Shown here one piece after another: positions 17,743 to 25,906 of a stretch of 48,007 bases of DNA. The notes under the pieces are model-generated. The model was not told the DNA's origin and did not search any database. It saw nothing but the letters and a program-made list of their open reading frames with translations. Location: contig JAQBNT010000004.1 in NCBI GenBank assembly GCA_028288445.1, forward strand, positions 1-48,007, in the 5' to 3' direction. The stretch is from Hymenobacter sp. GTDB taxonomy: Bacteria > Bacteroidota > Bacteroidia > Cytophagales > Hymenobacteraceae. The translations under genes were made by a program, and so were the position numbers. Numbering within the stretch: position 1 is the stretch's first letter; the number at the start of each line of letters is the position of its first letter.

Positions 17743-19389
17743 CTAATGGGCCTGTTTTGCTGGCGAAAGGCTTTGGGGAGCGTAATCAAACCAATCGAAC
17801 AAGGCAGCCGGCGCGGCTGTCGCGCCCGATGCCGTGGCGTACAGGCCCAAGAATACGCCCGTATTGCCGCCGGCTGTTTCGGTGCTGAGCAGGTAGGTAT
17901 CGGCAGTGTCCAGCGGCTTGAAAGCCTGATTGCCCTGGGCGTAGGAAAACGCATAGGTGCGCGGCGTACCCGTCACGCGTAGCTGCACCGGGCCGGGAGC
18001 CAGCGGTACTTCCTTTTCGAGGTGGCGCATCCGGCCCAGCGTGTAGGCGAGCACCAGCCGGCGCTGGCCGCCAGCTTGGCGGATGAAAACATCATAGTGG
18101 TGCCGGTTGTCCATCAGCACGGTAAAGCCTGCTTCCTGGCCCACCTGCTGCGGGGTGAAGTCCAGCGCCGTGGTGGCGGTGAAAGCGTAGTGTTGCTGCC
18201 GGCGGCCCACGAAGGTTGGCGAACCGAGGGTGCTATCGAGGGTAATTACGCCGCCCCGCAGGCACAGGAATCCCTTTCTATCGGTCAGGGAGTAGGCGGC
18301 GGGGTCGGGGTTGCGGAGGTAGTTCCAGGTGAAGCCCAGCTGGCCGGCGCTGAAGTCGTCGCGCACGGCAGGGGCCGGAAACGGGTGCAGCGGTAGCGTC
18401 GGCACGGTCATGTTTTCGGCCAGCGTGCCGTTGCCGTTCACCACCGGCCACTCGCCGGCGGGCCAGCTGATAGGGGCCAGGAAAGTTTCGCGGCCCAGCG
18501 TGTGGTGGTTGCTGCGCGGCCCGATGACGCGAAATCCCAGCGCCACCAGCCACCAGGAGTTGTCGGGGGCCTGCACCAGGTCGGCGTGGCCCACGCCCTG
18601 CACGGGACTGTCCTGGGCGCTCACCTGGGCGTGGGTCAGGATGGGATTGGCGGGGTTGCTGACGTAGGGGCCGGTGATGGCTTTGCTGCGGGCAATGGTC
18701 ACTTTGTGGCCGTATTCGGTGCCGCCTTCCGCAATCAGCAGGTAGTACCAGCCGTCTTTCTTGTAGAGGTGCGGGCCTTCGGGGTAGCGCCCCCCGGTAC
18801 CGGGCCAGATGCCGGTTTGCTGGGTCAGCAGCTTGCCAGTCGTCACATCGATTTCGGCCAACTGAATGCCGGGCACGCCGTTCTGGCGGCCGGTGGTGGT
18901 GAGGTACACCTTCCCGTTGTCATCGAAGAACAGGGACGGGTCGATGATGAAGGGGCCGCCCTCCGCATTCGTTTTTATCCAGACGGGCTCGGACCACGGT
19001 CCGGCCGGGTTTTTGGCTGTCACCAGAAAATTCCACCCGCCCAGGATGTTGGTGGTAATCACGTAAAACGTCCCGTCGTGATACCGGATGGTGGGCGCGA
19101 AAATGCCCAGTGAGGCTTCGGCTTTGGCCAGCGGCAGCTGCGACGGGCGGTTGAGCACGTACCCGATTTGCTCCCAATTTACCAGGTCGGTGCTATGAAA
19201 AATTGGCACGCCGGGGTAGTACTCGAAGCTGCTGTTCACCAGGTAAAAATCATTCCCCACCCGGCACACGCTGGGGTCGGGGTAAAAGCCAGGCAACACG
19301 GGATTTTGGTAGGTGGTGGCAGGCTGTGCAGTGGCCGGGGTCGCAAGCCCAATCAGTAGCAAAAGCAGCGTTGCCCAAAGCGTTTTCAT
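17743..19389 (-). CDS. GH43 beta-xylosidase / alpha-L-arabinofuranosidase
   Basis: 548 residues. A signal peptide (about 1-22, TATAQ) precedes a five-bladed GH43 propeller with the three acidic catalytic positions Asp38 (FYPDPS), Asp150 (IIDPSLF) and Glu204 (RYPEGPHLY). A C-terminal beta-sandwich of the GH43_C2 kind spans about 340-530 (FTWNYLRNPDP, FTVLMDNRHHYDVFI). It would release xylose or arabinose from plant hemicellulose or decorated glycosides, in the periplasm. The chosen ATG opens the signal peptide; the upstream frame to 19569 overlaps the receptor. It follows the TonB receptor by 112 bp containing a strong hairpin (19435-19483), which may set the ratio of receptor to enzyme. Confidence 0.9.
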   Translation of the reverse strand: MKTLWATLLLLLIGLATPATAQPATTYQNPVLPGFYPDPSVCRVGNDFYLVNSSFEYYPGVPIFHSTDLVNWEQIGYVLNRPSQLPLAKAEASLGIFAPTIRYHDGTFYVITTNILGGWNFLVTAKNPAGPWSEPVWIKTNAEGGPFIIDPSLFFDDNGKVYLTTTGRQNGVPGIQLAEIDVTTGKLLTQQTGIWPGTGGRYPEGPHLYKKDGWYYLLIAEGGTEYGHKVTIARSKAITGPYVSNPANPILTHAQVSAQDSPVQGVGHADLVQAPDNSWWLVALGFRVIGPRSNHHTLGRETFLAPISWPAGEWPVVNGNGTLAENMTVPTLPLHPFPAPAVRDDFSAGQLGFTWNYLRNPDPAAYSLTDRKGFLCLRGGVITLDSTLGSPTFVGRRQQHYAFTATTALDFTPQQVGQEAGFTVLMDNRHHYDVFIRQAGGQRRLVLAYTLGRMRHLEKEVPLAPGPVQLRVTGTPRTYAFSYAQGNQAFKPLDTADTYLLSTETAGGNTGVFLGLYATASGATAAPAALFDWFDYAPQSLSPAKQAH

Positions 19390-19434
19390 ATCGGCCGAAA
19401 CATTGGTTAGGAGGTTTACCACCGTCAAGCAATG

Positions 19435-19483
19435 ATGCTCCGCTCCGGCGCTGCTTTTCCAGGCAGCCGCCGGAGCGGAGCAT
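19435..19483 (-). promoter_or_regulatory. strong intercistronic hairpin between receptor and GH43 genes
   Basis: 19435-19454 pairs with 19463-19483 over 20 bp with a single bulged base and an 8-nt loop; the stem is mostly G/C. In the direction of transcription (leftwards) no T-run follows. It looks more like an RNA-stability or partial-attenuation element than a full terminator. Confidence 0.6.
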
Positions 19484-19501
19484 TTCCGCGAGGCTATTTC
19501 T

Positions 19502-22396
19502 CTAGAACTTATACACCGCCGAGAGGAAGTAGGAGCGCGGCATTGAGCCCTGCGTGGCGTACACGGCATTGGGGTTGGCCTGCACGTACTGGGGCGTAAA
19601 CGCCTGGCGGTCGAGCGCGGCGGGGAATCCGCCGGGGCCTACCCAGCCCAGCACGCCATACACATTGAAGATGTTGTTGACGTTGCCCTGGAGGCGAAAA
19701 TGGTCGTTCAAGTCATACGCCACCGTGGCATCGAATTGGCTGAAACCGGGCAGCTTGAAGGCATTGCTCACGTTGGCCTGGCGGTCGCCGAGGTAGAACC
19801 AGTTCACCTGGGCCAAGAACTTACCCAGCGTGTAAGTGGGGGCGGCGCTCAGCATCAGCTTGGCGTTGTTGTCGGTTTCGTTGCCCGAGTAGCTCACCAG
19901 CACGTCGTCCTGCGGGCCGGGGGCGTTCGAAATCCAGCTGCTGATTTCGGTGGCTTTCGAGGTTTGCACCGTGGCCGTGGCCCGTATCGATAAGTTACTG
20001 GACAGCGCGTAGTTGGCCTCAGCCTCCACGCCATACGTCTGGTAGCGCGCAAACTGCACGGGCGGCGTATAGGTCGTGTTGTCGGCGTTGGTAAAGGTTT
20101 GCACCGTCGCCACGTTGCTCAGCTGGCTGTAGAAGGGCGTGAGGGCCCCGCTCAGCTTGTTGGTTTTCACCTTGAAGCCCAACTCAACCTGCTGCGTTTT
20201 CTGAGAAAACGCATTCGGGTTGTCCCGCAAAAACGGCGTGTTCAGCGCAAAGAAATAGGTCAAATCCGGCGATTTGCGGCCATCGGAATAGCGGCCATAC
20301 AGCGCGTAAGAGTCGCTAAAAGCGTAGTTGAGGGCCGCCGTGTACGAGAACGTCTTGAAGGTCTGGTCGAAGTTCAGGGGGCTGCCGTCGGTGCCGCCGC
20401 CGTTGTCGTACAGGGTAAGCGGGTTGCCATCGCGCCCGCCGTAGCCGGGCGTCGAGCGGAGCGGGTTGGGCACGGGCTGCACGTTGTAGCCGGTGTGGTG
20501 CGTATGCTCGTAGCGCAGGCCATAATCGAAATTCAGCTTGGGCGCCAGCTTCCAGTCGTGGCCGAAGAACACGGCAATCTGCTCCTGGCGGCCGTGGTTG
20601 TGGTTGAGGCCGTCGCGGCCCACGTCCACGATGCCGTTAGGGTCCGTCACCTGATACGTTTTGCCATCAAAGCCCTTGAGAGTGATGTCGGTGAGATGGG
20701 GCCGGTCCTGAATGGTCCCAAAGCCGATGCCGGCATCGGTGGCCCCGCCCAGGCGGTCAACCAGTGTATTGGCGTAGAACACGCCCGCCGTGAAGCTCAT
20801 GTTGTCGAGCTTCTTGTTGACGGCAAACCGGTCCAGCACGTTCTGGATTTTCGTATCCTGGAAGAACATGGGCAGGAAAAACAGCGAGTTGGGCTGCACG
20901 TTGGCCCCGGGGAAGTTATTGTTGGCCCCCGGCGTGAAGTTGAAGCCCGCAAACTGCCCGTTGATGATGTTCGGCGACTGCGTGACCGTGCCCAGCACCT
21001 GCCCGTTGGTTTTGTCGGTGAAGGTGTACGTCCCAAAGTTGCCCAGCAGGTGCGGAATGGCGTAAAACAGCAGGCTTGTGGTCGAAATGGGCGTCACCAC
21101 GCTGGGCGTATTGGCCGTGGTAGCCTGGTTCGAATACCGAAAGTTGTTGGTGATGGTAAAGCCGCTGCCCAGTTCCTGAGTCCAGAGCAGCCCGATGCTA
21201 CGGTCACGGTTGTACACCTTGTCGGTGGTATTGAAGGTGCGCGTTTCGCCGCCATTAACAGGGAACGGCACCGAGATATTGGGCAAGTAATATGAGTCGG
21301 TGGCCGACAGTCCAGACAGGATTTTGGGGTCCGAAAAGCTCTGCGTCGGGATGAATTCGGCCACCGCGTTGTGGTCGAGCAGCAGCTTGCCGTATAGCTT
21401 CAGCGAGCCGGTGGCGTAGCTTTTCACGATGTTGCCCTTCACCTGACCGCCGTTGTTCATCTGGTAGCCGGGGTAGCGCGCGCCCTGCGAGGTGCGGTAG
21501 AAGCCTCCGATGCTGTAGGTCAGGTCCTTGGCCGCGTTCAGTGGGCCGCTCAGGTTGGCGTCGGCGCGGTAGTACGGGTTTTTGCCGTCGCCTTCCAGGC
21601 CGAAGCGCGTCCGCACCTCCCCTTCCGTTTTCTGCCCGCCGGTTTTCGACACGTAGTTAAAAATACCGCCCGGCGAGTTGGTGCCCAGGATGGACGCCGT
21701 GCCGCCCCGCACCGCCTCCAAGCGGGCAATGGTTGCATCGGCCCGCAGGAAGTTGTCCACGTTCAGGTTCACGTTGGTCAGCGGCAGGCCGTCCTCCTGC
21801 AACGACACGTAGTAGTAGCCGTTGGCGTTGTCAATCGAGCCCGCCGAAATGCCCCGCGTGTACACCGTGTTGTTAATCTCGCCCCGCGCCTGGTTCACGT
21901 ACACGCCCGGCACGGTCTTGAGCAGGTCGGCCGCGCTGGTGGGCGCCAGCAGCTGAATCTGCTTGCTGTTGAGCGTCGAAATCGACACCGACGATTCCAT
22001 CTTGGTGCGCTGGTCAAACACGCCGGTCACCACCACCTCGTCCAGCGACTTGCTGTCGTCGGCCATGTTGATAGACAGGTTGTCGCCTTGTTTATCCAAA
22101 GGCACCAGCACGTCCTTGGTCGTGTAGCCCACGAAAGAAACGGTGAGCGTGACGTTGCCGGGCTCCAGGCCTTTTAGCGTGAAAGCGCCGTTGGCATCGG
22201 TGGAGGTGCCGTTGCTGGTGCCTTTCACCACCACCGTGGCACCGGGCAGGCCCGCGCCTTTAGGGTCTGTCACCCGGCCCGAGAGGTTGCCGGTCGATTG
22301 CGCCATCGCCTGCTGAAACGAAAGCAGTCCCAGCAGCCCCAGCATAGGCCACCGCGAAGCGCGTGCTGCCGGTAGGAGGATAGTGGTTTGAGTCAT
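19502..22396 (-). CDS. TonB-dependent outer-membrane receptor (SusD-less)
   Basis: 964 residues. The signal peptide is about 1-32 (QAMA/QST). A carboxypeptidase-regulatory-like domain follows at about 37-115 (GNLSGRVTDPKGAGLPGATV). The plug starts with DEVVVTGVFDQR and includes SAADLLKTVPGVYVNQARGE and a GTASILGTNSPGG stretch. A 22-strand barrel runs to the terminal YFLSAVYKF with the usual C-terminal aromatic. It resembles siderophore/vitamin-type receptors more than SusC, and no SusD lipoprotein gene is adjacent. As first gene of an operon with GH43, esterase, GH106 and GH3 it probably imports an oligosaccharide or an aryl glycoside powered by TonB. It has a promoter (22570-22577) with conserved upstream and downstream boxes shared with the GH1/aromatic operon. 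Confidence 0.92.
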   Translation of the reverse strand: MTQTTILLPAARASRWPMLGLLGLLSFQQAMAQSTGNLSGRVTDPKGAGLPGATVVVKGTSNGTSTDANGAFTLKGLEPGNVTLTVSFVGYTTKDVLVPLDKQGDNLSINMADDSKSLDEVVVTGVFDQRTKMESSVSISTLNSKQIQLLAPTSAADLLKTVPGVYVNQARGEINNTVYTRGISAGSIDNANGYYYVSLQEDGLPLTNVNLNVDNFLRADATIARLEAVRGGTASILGTNSPGGIFNYVSKTGGQKTEGEVRTRFGLEGDGKNPYYRADANLSGPLNAAKDLTYSIGGFYRTSQGARYPGYQMNNGGQVKGNIVKSYATGSLKLYGKLLLDHNAVAEFIPTQSFSDPKILSGLSATDSYYLPNISVPFPVNGGETRTFNTTDKVYNRDRSIGLLWTQELGSGFTITNNFRYSNQATTANTPSVVTPISTTSLLFYAIPHLLGNFGTYTFTDKTNGQVLGTVTQSPNIINGQFAGFNFTPGANNNFPGANVQPNSLFFLPMFFQDTKIQNVLDRFAVNKKLDNMSFTAGVFYANTLVDRLGGATDAGIGFGTIQDRPHLTDITLKGFDGKTYQVTDPNGIVDVGRDGLNHNHGRQEQIAVFFGHDWKLAPKLNFDYGLRYEHTHHTGYNVQPVPNPLRSTPGYGGRDGNPLTLYDNGGGTDGSPLNFDQTFKTFSYTAALNYAFSDSYALYGRYSDGRKSPDLTYFFALNTPFLRDNPNAFSQKTQQVELGFKVKTNKLSGALTPFYSQLSNVATVQTFTNADNTTYTPPVQFARYQTYGVEAEANYALSSNLSIRATATVQTSKATEISSWISNAPGPQDDVLVSYSGNETDNNAKLMLSAAPTYTLGKFLAQVNWFYLGDRQANVSNAFKLPGFSQFDATVAYDLNDHFRLQGNVNNIFNVYGVLGWVGPGGFPAALDRQAFTPQYVQANPNAVYATQGSMPRSYFLSAVYKF

Positions 22397-22535
22397 GACG
22401 GGGAATTTTTAAGTAAGAGGTGAGAAGTGCGATTTCGGGAGCCGGCAACAGCGCGGGGTATCTCTGGCAGCGGGCCGTGGCCAGGGCCGGCGAATCAGGC
22501 GAAAACCAAATCTGACGAGATGCCTCCACGAATAG

Positions 22536-22636
22536 TGAGTAAGTATTAACTCACTTAATTTGTGATAGGCAAAAGTATTCTACTGGTAAAAGGAAGTATA
22601 GGCTAATTGCGGCATTTACTATACTTTAGCAATCCA
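22536..22636 (-). promoter_or_regulatory. promoter/operator module A (TonB-glycosidase operon)
   Basis: Read on the minus strand: TGGATTG (22636-22630), 12 nt, AAATGCCGCAAT (22617-22606), 28 nt, -7 box TACTTTTG (22577-22570), 14 nt, then the dyad AGTGAGTTAATACTTACTCA (22555-22536). Every block recurs with the same spacing before the small membrane protein/GH1 operon (module B). No -33 TTG is present, which suits an activator-dependent promoter. The dyad would fall just after the transcription start, where a repressor or a second regulator could act. Confidence 0.75.
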
Positions 22637-22656
22637 CTAGCCTGATTCAATCCACT
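22630..22656 (-). repeat. two direct repeats upstream of module A (AraC-site-like)
   Basis: On the plus strand CAATCCACT occurs at 22630-22638 and again at 22648-22656, 18 bp apart in the same orientation. On the minus strand this reads AGTGGATTG twice, and it includes the TGGATTG block of module A. Tandem half-sites about two helical turns apart are typical of AraC-family binding sites, and the AraC gene is adjacent. Confidence 0.55.
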
Positions 22657-22759
22657 CACAATCGTTTTCAGACTTAGTTCAGCTTAATATGCGTTGAAAT
22701 AGGCCGGCCGATTACCACGTTTTGCCCGCTAACAGTCCCCCATCTGTTCCCCCAGCGCC

Positions 22760-23674
22760 ATGAACCCCAAGCAGATTCCGCTCCTGAACCCGGCCGCGCT
22801 GGGCGTGCATCACTTTTCGGCCTGGGCCGAATGGCAGACCTCGGCCCTCAACAACCTCTTCCACATCAACCGGCTCGAAACGCACGTCGGGCACATTCCC
22901 TTCCCGCTGGCCCCGCACCGCAAAACCGTGCACGACTTCGTGTTCATCACCAAAGGCGCCACCAAGCGCAGCAAGGGCCTCGATGAGTACGAAATCGGCG
23001 ACAACACCTTTTTCTTCCTGCCCGCCACCCAGATTACCACCCACGAATTCATGACGCCCGACACGGAGGGCTTCTATTGCCACTTCGATATTGAGCTGCT
23101 AACGAAGGGCTTCGTGCACTCCGGCGTGCTCAGCCAGCTTTCGTTTCTACAGTTTACCGGCAACCCAGTGGTGCACATAAGCCCCGAGGCCTTGGGGCCG
23201 GTAGTCCACATCCTGCGGCAGTTGGAGCGGGCCGAAAACATCAATTCGCCCGAGTCGCTCGACCTCATCCGGGTGTACCTGCTGGCCTTGTTTACGGAGC
23301 TGAAGCCTTTCGCCAACCCTGACGTGCAGCCCGGTAAGAACGCCGCCGTGCGCATCACGCAGCTTTACAAGGATGCCCTGGCCCAGCATATATATGAGAA
23401 GCACTCAGTGGCGGCCTACGCCGAGCTGCTGGCTGTATCGCCCAACCATTTAAACAAGTGCGTAAAAACCGTCACCGGCAAATCGGCGCAGGATACGCTT
23501 GATGAAATGGTGCTGCTGGAAGCCAAGGCCCTACTCAAGCAATCCACGCTCACCATCAGCGAAATCGCCTTCAAGCTGGGCAAGGAAGACCCCAGCAGTT
23601 TCAGCCGCTTCTTCCGCCTCAAGACCAACAGCACCCCCAAAGCTTACAAACTTTCCGCCAGCGAAGGCAATTAA
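22760..23674 (+). CDS. AraC-family transcriptional regulator
   Basis: 304 residues. The N-terminal cupin-like sensing region (about 30-160; PLAPHRKTVHDFVFITKG, EIGDNTFFFLPATQITTHEF) would bind a small effector. A C-terminal double helix-turn-helix AraC domain spans about 200-300 (SPNHLNKCVKTVTGKSAQDT, LTISEIAFKLGKEDPSSFSR, FFRLKTNSTPKAYK). It is divergent from the TonB operon and just upstream of the membrane protein/GH1/aromatic operon, so it separates two promoters that share the same 101-bp module. That makes it the best candidate activator for both. The effector, a sugar or an aromatic, is unknown. A terminator follows, so it does not run into the downstream operon. Confidence 0.9.
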   Translation: MNPKQIPLLNPAALGVHHFSAWAEWQTSALNNLFHINRLETHVGHIPFPLAPHRKTVHDFVFITKGATKRSKGLDEYEIGDNTFFFLPATQITTHEFMTPDTEGFYCHFDIELLTKGFVHSGVLSQLSFLQFTGNPVVHISPEALGPVVHILRQLERAENINSPESLDLIRVYLLALFTELKPFANPDVQPGKNAAVRITQLYKDALAQHIYEKHSVAAYAELLAVSPNHLNKCVKTVTGKSAQDTLDEMVLLEAKALLKQSTLTISEIAFKLGKEDPSSFSRFFRLKTNSTPKAYKLSASEGN

Positions 23675-23703
23675 TACCCTGGTAAATGGGCGGTTAGAAG
23701 ACG

Positions 23704-23737
23704 AAACCCCGGGCCTATTTAGGCTCGGGGTTTTCTT
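23704..23737 (+). terminator. intrinsic terminator of the AraC gene
   Basis: AAACCCCGGGCC (23704-23715) pairs with GGCTCGGGGTTT (23722-23733), one G-U pair, around TATTTA and followed by a T-rich run (TTTTCTT). Confidence 0.85.
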
Positions 23738-23780
23738 ATTATGGGCGGAAAGAGGCAGGATATTTCAAGAACAACTTCAA

Positions 23781-23881
23781 TGGATTGATTGTGCATATCA
23801 AATGCCGTAATCGGTCAAGCCAAGCCTATTGGGCAAACCTACTTTTGCCAGGGTAAATACTAGTAAGTTATTACTCACTCA
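23781..23881 (+). promoter_or_regulatory. promoter/operator module B (GH1-aromatic operon)
   Basis: TGGATTG (23781-23787), 12 nt, AAATGCCGTAAT (23800-23811), 28 nt, -7 box TACTTTTG (23840-23847), 14 nt, dyad AGTAAGTTATTACTCACTCA (23862-23881). Against module A the blocks score 7/7, 11/12, 8/8 and 17/20, with all three spacers equal in length. The spacers themselves are not similar, so this is conserved function and not a recent duplication. The leader to the next ATG (23951) is about 97 nt. Confidence 0.75.
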
Positions 23882-23950
23882 AAGTATTTACGGCTATCGA
23901 AATTCTGCGGCCCAACCAGCCGCTGGCTCACTTCCAATCCCACCCTGGCA

Positions 23951-24412
23951 ATGCAGCACTTCATCCGGCGCAATGCGCTTCTGGCCACCGGGCTGAACCT
24001 GGTTATCAACGCCGTCATTCCGGCCGCCATTATGTGGAACGACTCGGCCGTGCAGGGGCTCGATGCCACACCAAACCTGTTTACCCTGCTTCTGCCGGCG
24101 GTCTTCATTTCGGCCCTGGCCACCACCATTGCCACGTTTGCCACCATCCCGGGGCGGCCGGGCGGCCGTAGCTGGCTGCCGGCCGCCGTGCTGAATGGGG
24201 TGGGCATCGCGCTGCTGTTTGCCGCACCGGTGGCAGTGGCGCTGCTGGCGGCGCGGGCAGCGGGCCTGGGCCACTTCCTGCTGGCCAAGCCCGCGGCCCT
24301 GGCGCTGTCGTCGGTGGTGGGCGGCGCGACCGGGGCGCTCAGCTCCTTTGTGGCAGTGCGGCGGGCCGCCAGATTCTTTCACCTGCCGCTCGGCGCGGCC
24401 ACTCCTGCTTAA
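23951..24412 (+). CDS. small four-helix membrane protein, function unknown
   Basis: 153 residues with about four hydrophobic segments (roughly 8-28, 43-65, 78-103, 115-137), a basic start (MQHFIRRNALL) and no signal peptide. I do not recognise the family with confidence; the pattern resembles short hypothetical inner-membrane proteins. It is the first gene after the shared promoter module and ends four bases before the GH1 start, so it is certainly co-expressed with the beta-glucosidase. A role in membrane passage or sensing of the substrate is possible but not shown. Confidence 0.7.
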   Translation: MQHFIRRNALLATGLNLVINAVIPAAIMWNDSAVQGLDATPNLFTLLLPAVFISALATTIATFATIPGRPGGRSWLPAAVLNGVGIALLFAAPVAVALLAARAAGLGHFLLAKPAALALSSVVGGATGALSSFVAVRRAARFFHLPLGAATPA

Positions 24413-24415
24413 CAT

Positions 24416-25885
24416 ATGAACCAGATTCTTCGCAAATTTTTGCCCGCGCTGCTGGGTAGCCTGGCCTGGGGCGCGTGCGCCGCACAAACGCCGCCCACAG
24501 CGGCATCCATTCGCTTTCCGAAGGGCTTTTTGCTGGGCACCAGCACGGCGGCCTACCAGGTGGAGGGCGGCTACCAGGCCGACGGCAAGGGCGAGTCGAA
24601 CTGGGACTTCATGGCGAATAAAATCGGTGTGACGCAGTTCACCATCGGCAAGAAGGAGACGGGCAACGTGGCCGACAACATGTACGACCGCACCACCTAC
24701 CGCAAGGACATTGCCTTAATGAAGCAGTTGGGCGTAAATTCCTACCGCTTTTCCATTGCTTGGTCGCGCATCATGCCGCAGGGCACCGGCGCGGTAAACG
24801 CCAAAGCTGTAGCGCACTACGACCAGCTGATTACCGACCTCAAAGCGGCCGGCATCGAACCCATCGTCACGCTCTACCACTTCGATATGCCGCAGGCCCT
24901 CATTGAAAAGGGCGGCTGGGCCAACCCCGCTTCGGCGGACTGGTACACGGCTTACGCAGAAGTGATTTTCAAGCAGTATGGCCAGAAAGCCAAGAAGTTC
25001 ATCACGTTTAACGAGCCGTACATCGAGTTCTTCGTGCAGCACTATTTGATGAACCTGGAGCAGAGCAAGGCGGCGCCCACGGTGCGCTACGCGGCGGGCA
25101 TGACGGGCGCGCACCACATGCTGCTGGCCAGCGCCCGCGCCGTGGCTGCCTACCACCGTCTAAAGCTGCCGGGCCAGATTGGTATCACGCTCAACCTCGG
25201 CCCCTGCCTGCCCTTCGACCCCAAAAACCCCGCCGACGTGGCCGCCGCGCCCTGGCAGGACGTGCTGCTGAACAAGCTGTTTCTGGACGGCGCCCTGCGC
25301 GGCAGCTACCCCAAGCAGGCGCTCGACTCGCTGCAGAAGTACAACCCGACCTTTAAGCGCACCGCGCCCGAAATGGCGTTGCTAGCCGCCAACAAGCCCG
25401 ATTTTCTGGGCGTGAACTTCTACGCGCCGGCGATGGTGAAGGCCGACCCCACGTCGCCGTTTGGCGTGAACTGGCTGGGTCTCAACCCCGATTCGGCCCC
25501 TACCAGCAGCACCGGCCCCCATCGGCCCGAGCAGCTCTACGCCCTGCTGATGCGCATCAAAGCGGACTACCAGAACCCGACGGTGATGATAACCGAGAAC
25601 GGCGCGGCCTACGGCGACGTGGACGAGAAGATGGTGAACGGCAAAATCAACGATGCCAACCGCTGCCGCTCCCTGATGGAGCACCTGGCGGCCGTGCAGC
25701 GGGCCGTGGCCGAGGGCTCGAAAACCATCGGCTACATGCACTGGAGCTACGCCGACAATTTCGAGTGGATTTTCGGCTACACCGTGAAGCTCGGGCTCGT
25801 GAACGTGGACCGCGCCACCCAGAAACGCACTCCCAAACAGAGCTACTACGTCTATCAGTCCATTCTCAAACAGCAACCGAAATAG
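24416..25885 (+). CDS. GH1 family beta-glucosidase (exported)
   Basis: 489 residues. An export signal of about 23 residues (LLGSLAWGACAAQ) is followed by a full GH1 barrel: FLLGTSTAAYQVEGG, acid/base Glu200 in TFNEP, YHFDMPQALIEKGGW, nucleophile Glu394 in ITENG, and the aglycone-side WSYADNFEW. It cleaves beta-glucosides, including aryl beta-glucosides. The signal peptide is unusual for GH1, which is often cytosolic, and suggests the sugar is removed in the periplasm. It starts four bases after the membrane protein and is followed within 21 bp by a ring-cleaving dioxygenase gene, a direct physical link between deglycosylation and aromatic degradation. Confidence 0.92.
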   Translation: MNQILRKFLPALLGSLAWGACAAQTPPTAASIRFPKGFLLGTSTAAYQVEGGYQADGKGESNWDFMANKIGVTQFTIGKKETGNVADNMYDRTTYRKDIALMKQLGVNSYRFSIAWSRIMPQGTGAVNAKAVAHYDQLITDLKAAGIEPIVTLYHFDMPQALIEKGGWANPASADWYTAYAEVIFKQYGQKAKKFITFNEPYIEFFVQHYLMNLEQSKAAPTVRYAAGMTGAHHMLLASARAVAAYHRLKLPGQIGITLNLGPCLPFDPKNPADVAAAPWQDVLLNKLFLDGALRGSYPKQALDSLQKYNPTFKRTAPEMALLAANKPDFLGVNFYAPAMVKADPTSPFGVNWLGLNPDSAPTSSTGPHRPEQLYALLMRIKADYQNPTVMITENGAAYGDVDEKMVNGKINDANRCRSLMEHLAAVQRAVAEGSKTIGYMHWSYADNFEWIFGYTVKLGLVNVDRATQKRTPKQSYYVYQSILKQQPK

Positions 25886-25906
25886 CCCTGGCGGCTCCTT
25901 CTCACT

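Noticed and set aside
22697..22759. -7 element for the AraC gene
   Set aside because: TACCACGTTTTG has the right ends but the wrong internal spacing for TAnnTTTG, so I did not call a promoter.
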